Shown one piece after another: positions 39,701 to 47,078 of a stretch of DNA of 62,363 nucleotides; position 1 is the first letter of the stretch, and every line of letters begins with the position of its first letter. The translations under genes and the position numbers were made by a program. The notes under the pieces were generated by a model, which did not search any database, was not told the origin of the DNA, and saw only the letters and a program-made list of their open reading frames with translations. The DNA is from an uncultured bacterium (lineage in GTDB: Bacteria; Desulfobacterota; Desulfovibrionia; Desulfovibrionales; Desulfovibrionaceae), in assembly GCA_905214305.1 (NCBI GenBank), contig CAJMLK010000014.1:1-62363 (forward strand), written 5' to 3'.

Positions 39701-42241
39701 CAGAGCATCCCAACGGCTGTCGTCGGCGGTGACGGCCAAAGCCTTGCAGAAAGGCAGGCCAGCTTCCATAGCCTGATTTTTAAAGCGGTCGAGCACGTCA
39801 GAGGCCGCCGAACCGTCCACCGGCTCATGCGCCACAAGCAGCAGTGCGGGATTTTCCCTGTTCAGCTCCAGTGCTTCACGCACGGTGCGGGCCTCTGTGC
39901 TCGACAGGCCCATGCCCGCCACCATATGGGCAAAGCTCTGGCGCTCCACGGCCCCATCCGCCACAACGGCCACGTGAAGGCGCAGTTCTTCGGGGGCGGA
40001 AGCCTCGTGCTCCAGCGGCTTGAGACGAAGAGTAAAAGAAATGCTCGTGCCCTGAGGGGTACATTCCACATTCAGGTAGCAGTTGTTGGTTCCGGCCAGC
40101 TCCCAGGCACGCGCCAGGGCAAGGGTGGAGCGGTTGCGCGGCGGAATGCCCGCGCCCGTGTCACTCACCGTAAAAAGCAGGTGGCCGGGGTCGGGGCTTT
40201 CGGGCACGCGCCGCACCGAAAGGTGCACGGCCCCGCGCGAGGTGGCCCGTACGGCGCTTTCAAGCAAAAGACACAGGGTTTCGCGCAGGGTCTGCGCCTG
40301 CCCCTCATACGTATGCCCCAGCAGGGGCGGCATATACCACGCAAGGCCAATGCCCGCGTTTTCAGCAGCGGCGCTGACGGCATCATGCGCCTCGCGCACC
40401 ATGTGCTGCAGATTGAACGCGCTGCGGGTTTCGCCTATGCGGCTCTGCTCAAGCCCCTTGCCGGGATTGTCCAGCGCGTGGGCCATATCCGCGGCGGCTT
40501 CAAGCATATTTTCGGCATACTGGCGCACGGCGGGGGGCAGGGCGCAGTTGCCAAGGGCCGCTCCCTCGCGCAGCAGCCGTTCCAGCGGCGGGCGCAGCGT
40601 ATTCTCCCACAGGCAGGCATCTGCTCCTGACCGGGCTTTTTGCGCCGCGCCCGCAGCATGAGAAGCCGGGGCAGAGCATGACGACCAGACCGCGTCTTCT
40701 GTCAGGGACAAACCAGCATCCGCCGAGGCGCTGCCTTCAGGCCTGTTCCAGCGCCCCTGACCGGAGTTGTCTGCTGCGGAAACAGGGGGCAGCAGACGCA
40801 GATTGGGGTCATCAAGGGGCTGATCAAGGTTGATGACGCCATCAAGAGAGAGTCCGCCATCCGCGCCCGTGCGGGCCGGGGCATTGGCGGAGCCGCCCGC
40901 ATCACCGGCACTGGGCAGCAGACCGAGGCCGTCCAGACCGGGAGAACCGGCAGGGCCGGGCGTGGACACGTTCTTTTTTCTGCCACCGCGCGCGGCATCG
41001 TCCGCCGAATCTCGCGGCGCGCCTGTTCCAGCAATGATCAGAGCGCTCAGAGCCGTACCCCACAAGGGGGCGGAGGCCATAAGGTTGGCCGCGTAACCGC
41101 TGTCCAGCCCAAGAATGCCGGCAGCCGTAAAAGCCGGGGGCAGCAGGCAGCCCAAAAGAAAGCGCCGTGCGCCACCAAGGCCCATAACAGCCCCGCCGAC
41201 GGCACTGGGCACGAATATGAGCGTACACAGCGGCCACAGGGCAAGATAGCGTATAAGCCAGCCGAAGCCCGGCAACAGGGGCAGCAGAGCCAGCACCGCG
41301 CCGGGCAGCGAAAGCAGCACAAACTGCGCATCCAGCAGGCGCGACCGCCCCTTGGTGTGCAGCAGATGACGCCCCACATGCGGCAGCAGCATAAGCGCCA
41401 CGCCGGGACTGAGCACGGCAGCGGCCTCCATAACGGTTATGCGCCCAGCCCCGTAGGCTGGCATGCCCATGACGGCCTGCGCCAGTGCCGCGCCCACATA
41501 AAGCGCCGTCCATATGCGCCATTGCCCCCTTTCAGAAAGGCCGCGCAAAAGGCAGAGCAGCATGACCACAGCAAGGGCCAGCACCGCCGCAGTACCCGCC
41601 AGACTGCCCCAGTTATTGGCGGCATCCTGCGGGGTGCGCAGCATTGGCTCAAACCACAGGCCGGGCAGCCCGTCCAGACGGATATAGCAGGTGATCGGCT
41701 CATTCCCCGCCTCAGGCAGCAAAAGCACATCACGCTGACTGGGCGTTATTTCGCGCCATTCCACGGCATCGGTCAAAAGATTCGTGCGCGGCTCGTACAG
41801 AACAGGGCCGTCAGGCACGCTGGCCCCCATATCAAGCAGCATGGCCCCGGGCTTTACCCCCTGCGGCAGGGGAGCCAGCGTAAAACGCAGCCACATGACC
41901 CCGGCGGAACGCGGCAGGGTTTTCATCTGCAAGGGTTGAAACGCACTGACATTGGCCGGAGCGGCCACTTCTTCCACATCCATGGTTCCGGTATGGTCGA
42001 TGAAATACTGAAGCTGCGGCAGCAGCGGGGCGCTTGGCGTAAGCAGCACCGGAGGAACCGTGGTTTTTTGCGGGCTTGCCGGGGCTGGCATGAGCATGGC
42101 CTCGGTGGGCGCGGCCATGAGCGCAGCCGAAGGGAGCAGCAGCCAGATGAACGCCAGGCACGCAAGCAGAATGCAGGGGCCCGGACCAGAAATGCAAAAC
42201 AGACCTGGGCCGGGGCGGGAGCCGGAATGGGGATGTATCAT
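36779..42241 (-). CDS. Giant membrane hybrid-kinase-like protein with degenerate phosphorelay domains
   Basis: 1820 residues. A signal peptide and extracytoplasmic beta domain (about 50-200) are followed by a 7-TM block (about 210-420) of the 7TMR-DISM type. A HATPase-like domain near 610-740 has an intact G1 box (DTGAGIP, about 694) but Ser for the N-box Asn (ESAVRAT), and no H-box His is recognisable. A receiver fold (about 755-865) lacks the phospho-acceptor Asp (LLLVAHEP) and has Glu for Lys (LLEPVD). A roughly 850-residue acidic low-complexity linker leads to a C-terminal Hpt-like bundle lacking its His. All phosphotransfer seems lost. Confidence 0.75.
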   Translation of the reverse strand: MIHPHSGSRPGPGLFCISGPGPCILLACLAFIWLLLPSAALMAAPTEAMLMPAPASPQKTTVPPVLLTPSAPLLPQLQYFIDHTGTMDVEEVAAPANVSAFQPLQMKTLPRSAGVMWLRFTLAPLPQGVKPGAMLLDMGASVPDGPVLYEPRTNLLTDAVEWREITPSQRDVLLLPEAGNEPITCYIRLDGLPGLWFEPMLRTPQDAANNWGSLAGTAAVLALAVVMLLCLLRGLSERGQWRIWTALYVGAALAQAVMGMPAYGAGRITVMEAAAVLSPGVALMLLPHVGRHLLHTKGRSRLLDAQFVLLSLPGAVLALLPLLPGFGWLIRYLALWPLCTLIFVPSAVGGAVMGLGGARRFLLGCLLPPAFTAAGILGLDSGYAANLMASAPLWGTALSALIIAGTGAPRDSADDAARGGRKKNVSTPGPAGSPGLDGLGLLPSAGDAGGSANAPARTGADGGLSLDGVINLDQPLDDPNLRLLPPVSAADNSGQGRWNRPEGSASADAGLSLTEDAVWSSCSAPASHAAGAAQKARSGADACLWENTLRPPLERLLREGAALGNCALPPAVRQYAENMLEAAADMAHALDNPGKGLEQSRIGETRSAFNLQHMVREAHDAVSAAAENAGIGLAWYMPPLLGHTYEGQAQTLRETLCLLLESAVRATSRGAVHLSVRRVPESPDPGHLLFTVSDTGAGIPPRNRSTLALARAWELAGTNNCYLNVECTPQGTSISFTLRLKPLEHEASAPEELRLHVAVVADGAVERQSFAHMVAGMGLSSTEARTVREALELNRENPALLLVAHEPVDGSAASDVLDRFKNQAMEAGLPFCKALAVTADDSRWDALADTGYTHALLEPVDKTVFAATVQEILEEAGISLPGAGEEDAEGRNAEAHGGPEHESHDGRPHENYATGESPANVADPLEGLLPAAKGADAPASPLPDLFGSEQSWAAPGGASSRLPDLTALPQILGLADQMGGGLPPVHDGSAAPAAAAASGAPDVADVADAPGVAGAPGMADAVARPGTAEDDPAASAADTEMLQAHASLAPDHVDHAGHTEHAGHAEQPEPPVEREVPDLFGVEEGQESAWESALEHVPGYGQDDASGVSAQAYMPAEEYDAGDIAPTDAAPAAASAAEKTADASGHAIGHAADHIATGHAADFIASAGLEGPTWGDEAPSGSDGAVAEETTSSVHEAHQEAEHASAVPGEGGRAPVETAPDMARDVPVAPHAVLVTEPEADTPSDLLPEQSTVSPERPVEQPAEALPGAPMVGETEPPEPQDSAADAVRPASGEASAIAGQPSLTDTPVDVDADAPRSAEDSAPVQADHASPLGTDSVQHESNVQIAAATEPVQADTVVSGTRDPAENAGAEAPAAGTLAAAVSGSGGQPGQPVISVRGRIGEAVLRPVNAPLPEAAGGGSLSGLSGQSGQSGQSGQSGQSGLSGLSGLSATPEAKPSHQEQTSPVAGMPSDTVPASGPSTEEDARPEAYLDATYPGPLDAVPHEKLDWGGEWVGDPVPVGAPTSSGRPAPASPASAPDAPLPAGGIGDYVSPSLARPGEWVGEPMPLDRSAIKETRPEPPAPERRPIPWPGDTPAGQSAVAAGRSDKTPSSQREMPRTATGRLILKLLGSTADTAPVTENAQESSRRGGEASRPLGGDAGQRPASAGRSASDDASIVDFIAGATPPAGSSAPVSGANAPAATVQAVSTSAAMQAAPAQPQPQPRQQDAALLRLVERLDAAMEDAQRAYKGHNCLAVAEASGRIANESDGFGFRVLARMARCVERAARANDMSALRDLLPELAVAVERNRIALNPHPQGR
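37895..37985 (-). repeat. 9-bp tandem repeat in the kinase-like gene
   Basis: Several near-perfect copies of GGCCAGTCA (minus strand), flanked by related units GGCCTGTCC, encode the Gly-Ser-Gln/Leu repeat SGQSGQSGQSGQSGQ. The unit is a multiple of three, so length changes would keep the frame and alter the linker. Confidence 0.8.
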
Positions 42242-42382
42242 TGGTATTTCCTACCTGTATTCTCTGTCGTGCGCGGCAGGCCCGCTGCCGGGACGCATCG
42301 TGCAAAACGGGCGCACACGGCTTGCCGCGCCGCCGAAAAATTCACCCGGCCACCTGCGACACGTGGCGTTCAGTTACCCTGC

Positions 42383-42410
42383 GCGGCCGAAAACAGACGC
42401 TTTCGGCCGC
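42383..42410. other. Intergenic hairpin
   Basis: GCGGCCGAAA and TTTCGGCCGC form a 10-bp perfect stem with an 8-nt loop between the TPR gene and the kinase-like gene. There is no T run on either strand; it may stabilise or end transcripts with help of other factors. Confidence 0.5.
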
Positions 42411-42472
42411 ACATTGCCGTGCCATACGCAGAGCCGGGTGGATACAAGTTTTCACTGACGGTTCACTCTGAA

Positions 42473-42493
42473 GCAATTTCAAAGTGAAATTGC
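42473..42493. repeat. GCAATTTC/GAAATTGC palindrome (dispersed family)
   Basis: 8-bp perfect arms with a 5-nt loop, directly after the TPR gene stop. The same sequence pattern recurs at 43943-43973 and 57002-57020 and, more weakly, at 62310-62344. Confidence 0.65.
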
Positions 42494-43261
42494 CTAGTGC
42501 AGATGCTGAATAAGCTCGGAAACAGGCTGGCCGTCCGGCGCGCGCGCACCCGGATTAATGCGCAAAAGCCGCTTCCAGGCCGCCTCGGCTTCATCCTTGC
42601 GCTTGAGGTCGTAATAAAGCACCACGCCTTCATTAAAGAGAGCGTTTTCAAGATCGGGCTGCAATGTCGCAGCCTTGCGAAAACTTTCCACAGCTTTTTC
42701 AAACTGCCCCAACTCCCGCTGCATGATGCCGAGATCCGTAAGCACATGGGCATTGCCCGGCTCAAGGGCCAAAGAGCGTTCATAAGCTGAAGCCGCCTTT
42801 TGCGCCTGCCCCGTGTCAAAATACAGATTGCCCAGACCAGCCCAGCGGGCGGCATCTTTGGGATTTTCCAGCACGGCTTTTTCCAGCACGCCGATACGCG
42901 CTGACAGCTCCGGCGAAACCTGCGCGACGCCTGTCTGCGGCGCGGGGCGCATGCCATCAGGAGCTTGCGCTGCCGGAGCCGGGGCCTGCGGTGCGGGCGC
43001 GGATCCGGGGGCCGGATCATGCATCAGTGAAGGAACAAGGCTGCCCAGATAAAGGCCAAGCACAAGGGCGATGACCACCCCCATGACAAACACGCCCTTG
43101 CGCACCATGCCCTGAGGCGTGGCATCGTGATCGTCAGATGCGACAGGCATGGCAAGGGGCTGCTCCGGGGGGCGTGTTTCTTGCGTGGCCTGACTGGTGG
43201 AAGGAGACTGAGCCTGATTCGGAGCGGACGAGTCCTTGTTTCTGCTTTTACGACGGGCCAT
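42494..43261 (-). CDS. Membrane-anchored TPR protein
   Basis: 255 residues. A Ser/Gln/Pro-rich N-terminal tail is followed by one membrane segment (GVFVMGVVIALVLGLYLGSL, about residues 56-75), an Ala/Pro-rich linker and at least three TPR repeats (ARWAGLGNLYFDTGQAQKAA; HVLTDLGIMQRELGQFEKAV; ENALFNEGVVLYYDLKRKDE). The layout resembles CcmI/CcmH2 TPR proteins that bind apocytochrome, and it lies near the ccm operon, but a terminator separates them. Function inferred from context only. Confidence 0.75.
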   Translation of the reverse strand: MARRKSRNKDSSAPNQAQSPSTSQATQETRPPEQPLAMPVASDDHDATPQGMVRKGVFVMGVVIALVLGLYLGSLVPSLMHDPAPGSAPAPQAPAPAAQAPDGMRPAPQTGVAQVSPELSARIGVLEKAVLENPKDAARWAGLGNLYFDTGQAQKAASAYERSLALEPGNAHVLTDLGIMQRELGQFEKAVESFRKAATLQPDLENALFNEGVVLYYDLKRKDEAEAAWKRLLRINPGARAPDGQPVSELIQHLH

Positions 43262-43529
43262 ATGGTCCTCATTGGGGCATTTTCATAGTGAGCCTGCGGC
43301 TTCAACAGAAGAAAACGCCTGCCCGGCCAAAGGCCGGACATGTATACGGCGGCAACACGGAAATGCCTTGGCCGCCAGTTTTCCGCCTGCGGCGCAGCTT
43401 TGAGCGCGTGGCAACGCGCGTTGCGCAACGGGTTTTCACGGTAAAAAACCGCCGGGGCGGGATAATGCAAGCGATAGCAACGGCCCGCACCCGCTGGCCG
43501 CGCTCTTTGCGGTAAAAGGTACAACCTGT

Positions 43530-43577
43530 AAAAAAAAGAGGCAAGCCCGCAGCTTGTGGAAAGACTGCGGGCTTGCC
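43530..43577 (-). terminator. Strong intrinsic terminator
   Basis: GGCAAGCCCGCAG (43540-43552) pairs with CTGCGGGCTTGCC (43565-43577), followed on the minus strand by an eight-base T run. It would end transcripts from the ccm operon after the repeats at 43658-44137. The remaining part of the 877-nt gap (43262-43529) holds only minor inverted repeats. Confidence 0.85.
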
Positions 43578-43657
43578 CGGAATGTATGCCCGGCCTGGGC
43601 AGGTTGCACCGGACAACGCATCGGGGCAGCACCGCCGCATGGCGGCCAGCCCATTTC

Positions 43658-43975
43658 TGGAGCAGATCAACTTTGAGAATGTACATTCTCAAAGGTAACG
43701 GCACGCTCGCTTCGGCGCTTAACCGCGCGAGTAAACAGCTCTGCTGTCTTCGCGGCAGTCGTTGGCGAGCCTGCGAGCCTTACGAATGGCGACAGTGGTT
43801 GTGTGGAAACAAGCCGCTCGTTACACATGCTGCCTGCAAGCGTAGTTTCCTGCGTTACAACTCCTGAAGCATCCGGAAGCCCTTCGGGCAACGGCTGAAG
43901 CTGCGCTTGCGCCTTTGCGGCGGGCGACTGCGTGAGCAGTCGCCAGAGCAATTTTAAAATGAAATTGCTCTGGAC
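43658..43975 (+). repeat. Dispersed palindrome-ended repeat, long copy
   Basis: One end is a perfect 24-bp palindrome (CTTTGAGAATGT and its complement, 43671-43694), the other a 12-bp-arm palindrome CCAGAGCAATTT/AAATTGCTCTGG (43943-43973). The sequence just inside (GGCACGCTCGCTTCGGCGCT) recurs in reverse at 57000-57150. No transposase and no credible gene inside, so a MITE-like or REP-like element of about 318 bp. Confidence 0.65.
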
Positions 43976-43994
43976 AATACGCGCGGCGTTTAGC

Positions 43995-44137
43995 CAGTGT
44001 CGTCACGAGATGAATTTCCTTGGTATATCAAGGAGAACGAGCCTTTTATGCAGGGAGTGTACTCTTATGGTACTCGACCGGAATAAAAGGCGAAGTTCGA
44101 CGCAGAGATACCGGGAAAGGCGCTCGTGACGACACTG
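43995..44137. repeat. 143-bp imperfect palindrome at the end of the ccm operon
   Basis: 15-bp perfect arms CAGTGTCGTCACGAG (43995-44009) and its complement (44123-44137) enclose further nested inverted repeats: GCCTTTTAT/ATAAAAGGC and TCCTTG/CAAGGA. It begins 1 nt after the TPR gene stop codon. No credible open reading frame lies inside. Confidence 0.6.
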
Positions 44138-44138
44138 T

Positions 44139-44807
44139 CTAGCGCGTTTTCGCGGGTGCGGCTGTCTTGCCCTTTGCCTGATCTGCGGGCGCGGCCTTGC
44201 CAGACGTATCCGGCGTGTCCGATTTGCCGGGCTGGCCGGGCAGCGGCGTCTTTTCCAGCTCCACCATGATGGCTTTTTTCAGTTCTTCCGGCGCGCCGCT
44301 GTCGTGCAGGCCAGCGCTCAGATGTTCCACACCCTTGGCGGGATTGTCGAGATAGTGGATGTAAAGCACGCCAAGACTGTACCGCACGGAAGCCTCGTCC
44401 TTGATCGCCAGCACCCTTTCAAGGGCCTCGGCGGCTTCCTTGTTGCGCCCCTGATTGTGCATGATGACGCCCAGCAGATACAGCGGCTTGGAATTGCCCG
44501 TATCAAGCGTGACGGCCCGCTGGGCAAAAGTTTCTGCGGCTTCCCAGTTCTGTGCGCCAATCAGGTGCTCCACAAGGTGCACCAGCGCTGTGCCGTCATT
44601 GGGATTTTCCGCCACCTGACGCATGAGCTGGCCTATCTGCTGTGCCGCACTGTCCTGCGCGGCCATTGCACGAGGCTGACGCTGCTCTGTAAGCCCCGGG
44701 CTTTCAAAGCGCTCCTTGAGCGATACGGCCAGCATGAGCACAAGGCCCAGACCCAGCAGAATAATGAGCGCGCGGGATGCGGTGTTGCGCTTTGAACTAT
44801 CAGTCAT
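44139..44807 (-). CDS. TPR protein of the ccm operon (CcmI/NrfG-like)
   Basis: 222 residues. One N-terminal membrane segment (ASRALIILLGLGLVLMLAVS), then TPR repeats (AALVHLVEH-type TALVHLVEHLIGAQNWEAAE; KPLYLLGVIMHNQGRNKEAA; VRYSLGVLYIHYLDNPAKG) and a Lys/Ala/Pro-rich tail. In Ccm systems such proteins hold the apocytochrome for haem attachment. Start overlaps the ccmD stop by 8 nt, so it is translationally coupled to the operon. Confidence 0.78.
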   Translation of the reverse strand: MTDSSKRNTASRALIILLGLGLVLMLAVSLKERFESPGLTEQRQPRAMAAQDSAAQQIGQLMRQVAENPNDGTALVHLVEHLIGAQNWEAAETFAQRAVTLDTGNSKPLYLLGVIMHNQGRNKEAAEALERVLAIKDEASVRYSLGVLYIHYLDNPAKGVEHLSAGLHDSGAPEELKKAIMVELEKTPLPGQPGKSDTPDTSGKAAPADQAKGKTAAPAKTR

Positions 44808-44937
44808 TGTTGAGCATCTCCCATTGGGTCAGGCGTGCTGCAAGGGACCGCTGGCGCGCGCCCATGAAGGCCAGGTAAGCGCCAAGGCCGATCCATACGG
44901 CGGCATTGGCCATGATTATCCATGTCAGGGTGTCCAT
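44800..44937 (-). CDS. ccmD: CcmD-like small membrane protein
   Basis: 45 residues starting MDTLTWIIMANAAVWIGLGA; a single membrane helix followed by a basic segment (YLAFMGARQRSLAARLTQWE). CcmD helps release holo-CcmE from the CcmABC complex. Size, topology and position between ccmC and the TPR gene support the call. Too short to be found reliably by automated methods. GGAGG precedes the start. Confidence 0.85.
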   Translation of the reverse strand: MDTLTWIIMANAAVWIGLGAYLAFMGARQRSLAARLTQWEMLNND

Positions 44938-45001
44938 ATATCCTCCGGGAATGGCCTCACGGCCGTGCAGACCGGCGGCGCATGACGGCGCGGGCCGTGC
45001 G

Positions 45002-45694
45002 TTACAGTCCTTCCGGCGTAAACCGGCTCTGTTGCAGCCTGTCCATGCGCGCGGCCAGATCAAGCTGGCGCTTGCGCAGCCACACCAGACCCGCCCACAA
45101 AAAACCGAACGAAAGCACACAGGCTATGACGGTAAGGCGCATCTCCGGCTCAAGGCCGCCTTCCTTGCTGGCAAAAACAGAAGGGTGGATGGAGCGCCAG
45201 ATGCGCGCGGACAGAAAAACCAGCGGCACATCAAGAAAAGCCACCACGCCCACCACGGCGCAGACCATATTGCGGCGCTGCGGCGGCAGATCAAGGCCGC
45301 GCAGCACCAGATAGCCTGCATAAACAAACCACATGATCAATGTTGTGGTGAGCCTCGGATCCCACGTCCACCAGACGCCCCAGGAACGGCGCGCCCACAG
45401 CATGCCCGTAACCAGAGCAAGGCCGCTCAGCAGAACACCCACTTCGGCGGCTGCGGCGCACAGGCGGTCGGCAGCGGGATTGCGCCGCCACAGGTAGGCC
45501 ACGGAACCGGCAAAAACCGCCAGAAAACTCATGAGCGCCCACCATGCCAGCGGCAGATGGATATAAAAAATTTTCTGCGCCAGCCCGAGGGTCTGCTCCA
45601 CCGGGGCATAGGCATAAATAAGCCACTGGCAGGCGGCAAAGGCCAGCCCGCCCGTAAAAACAAGCAGTTGCGGCAGCGCCGAAAGCTTGGGCAT
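45002..45694 (-). CDS. ccmC: Haem handling permease CcmC
   Basis: 230 residues with six membrane segments. The tryptophan-rich WWD motif is SWGVWWTWDPRLT near residue 105, flanked by haem-ligand His residues (YIHLPLAWW near residue 44, RSIHPSVF near residue 168). CcmC places haem on CcmE. Start shares one base with the ccmB stop. Confidence 0.93.
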   Translation of the reverse strand: MPKLSALPQLLVFTGGLAFAACQWLIYAYAPVEQTLGLAQKIFYIHLPLAWWALMSFLAVFAGSVAYLWRRNPAADRLCAAAAEVGVLLSGLALVTGMLWARRSWGVWWTWDPRLTTTLIMWFVYAGYLVLRGLDLPPQRRNMVCAVVGVVAFLDVPLVFLSARIWRSIHPSVFASKEGGLEPEMRLTVIACVLSFGFLWAGLVWLRKRQLDLAARMDRLQQSRFTPEGL

Positions 45695-46371
45695 TATTCG
45701 TCTCCCGCGTAAATATGGCCGAACAGCAAAAGTCCGGCGCCCAGAAATACCGCGTCAAAGGCGGCTGCCACCCCAAGCCACGCGCCCGGCCCGTCAGGGT
45801 TTGACGCGCCAAGGGCCTGCGCCCCCACACTGATGCCCGCGAGCAGCAAGGGCGTCAGCAGGGGGAAAAGCACGATGCTCAACAACGATTCCCGCGCTGC
45901 CTGCCCCTGAGCCAGCGCCCCCAAAAGGGAACCCATGGCGCACATGCCCACGTCCGTAAGCACAAGGGCCAGCAGGGCTTCGGGCAGCGGCCCGGCAAGC
46001 TCCTGCCCCAGAAAAACCACACCGGCAGGCAAAAATACCAGCTGGGCCAACAGCAGCAGCACAAGCCCGGCGCAGCCCTTGCCAAGCCAGACCGCCTGCA
46101 CCGGGGCCGGGCAAAGCAAAAGCCCCAGACGGGCGCTGTTGACCTCTTCCAGGGCGTACAGCTGATTGAACACAAGCACCTGACAAAACGCCGAACTGAG
46201 CCAGAACACGGCCGCCGCGCCTTGCGGCGTCATGCGCTCGCCCACGCCCTGAGAAAGGCTGAACACAAAAAGCAGCAGCAAACCCAGCAGCAGGGCCTGC
46301 ACAAGCCCGCTGCCCCGTGCCAGTGTCAGTGACATATCCTTGCGGGCAACGGCCAGCGTCATGCGCAGCAT
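45694..46371 (-). CDS. ccmB: Haem ABC transporter membrane subunit CcmB
   Basis: 225 residues with six hydrophobic segments. The N-terminal VARKDMSLTLARGSGLVQAL, the VFNQLYALEEVNSARLG block and GSLLGALAQGQAARESLLSI are typical of CcmB, partner of the CcmA ATPase. Overlaps ccmA by 13 nt. Confidence 0.9.
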   Translation of the reverse strand: MLRMTLAVARKDMSLTLARGSGLVQALLLGLLLLFVFSLSQGVGERMTPQGAAAVFWLSSAFCQVLVFNQLYALEEVNSARLGLLLCPAPVQAVWLGKGCAGLVLLLLAQLVFLPAGVVFLGQELAGPLPEALLALVLTDVGMCAMGSLLGALAQGQAARESLLSIVLFPLLTPLLLAGISVGAQALGASNPDGPGAWLGVAAAFDAVFLGAGLLLFGHIYAGDE

Positions 46372-47060
46372 GGCTGCTCCTCTGAGGTCACTCCGGGCTG
46401 GCGCACACCGCCGGCCAAAGCACCCGCTGCCACCGGGCCGTAGGCCTGAGGCGGGCCGTCGTAGGCCAGCCTGCGCCCCTCAAGGGCAAGCAGACGGTCG
46501 GCCAGAGGGGCATCCCCTGCCAGATCATGGCTGATAAGCACAATACAGGCTCCACGGGCGCGGGCAGCCACAACCTCGCGCCGCAGCAGCGACAGCGAGG
46601 CCGCATCAAGGCCGGTTCCCGGTTCGTCCAGCAACAGCAGGTCCGGCGTCTGCATGAGCACACGGGCCAGATTGAGCCGCTGCGCCATGCCGCGCGAAAA
46701 CACTCCGGCCCTTTCATGCGCATGGGCCTGAAGCCCTACGCGTTCAAGGGCCGCTTCCATATCCTTGCGCGTTAGCGCCAGCCCGCAGGCCGTGCGCCAG
46801 AAGGCAAGATTTTCCAGCGCCGTGAGGCCGGGGTACAAAAACGTGGCGTGCCCGAGATAGCCCAGACGTATCTGCCCGTTCAACCGGGCCTCGCCTGCGC
46901 TTGGCCGGGAAAGCCCGGCCATGATGCGCATAAGCGTACTCTTGCCCGCGCCGTTGCCGCCCACCAGCATGGTGATGCTGCCCCGGGAAAAGGCGCAGCT
47001 CACGTCCTTGAAGATGACCTTGACCCCGTAGGTCTTGGCAACGCGCACAAGTTCCAGCAC
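46359..47060 (-). CDS. ccmA: Haem ABC transporter ATPase CcmA
   Basis: 233 residues. Walker A GGNGAGKST (about 34-42), signature VFSRGMAQRLNLAR, Walker B LLLLDEPGTGLD and switch His in LISHDLAG. ATP hydrolysis drives release of holo-CcmE. Follows ccmF by 18 nt. Confidence 0.93.
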   Translation of the reverse strand: MLELVRVAKTYGVKVIFKDVSCAFSRGSITMLVGGNGAGKSTLMRIMAGLSRPSAGEARLNGQIRLGYLGHATFLYPGLTALENLAFWRTACGLALTRKDMEAALERVGLQAHAHERAGVFSRGMAQRLNLARVLMQTPDLLLLDEPGTGLDAASLSLLRREVVAARARGACIVLISHDLAGDAPLADRLLALEGRRLAYDGPPQAYGPVAAGALAGGVRQPGVTSEEQPCCA

Positions 47061-47078
47061 TAGGGGCGCTCCGACAGG

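Noticed and set aside
38954..40630. 558-codon plus-strand frame opposite the kinase-like gene
   Set aside because: Arg/Gly/His-rich shadow of low-complexity high-GC sequence; no start signal.
43685..43867. Small ORFs starting MYILK in the dispersed repeats
   Set aside because: The start codon is part of a perfect palindrome; the frames differ between copies and end at random.
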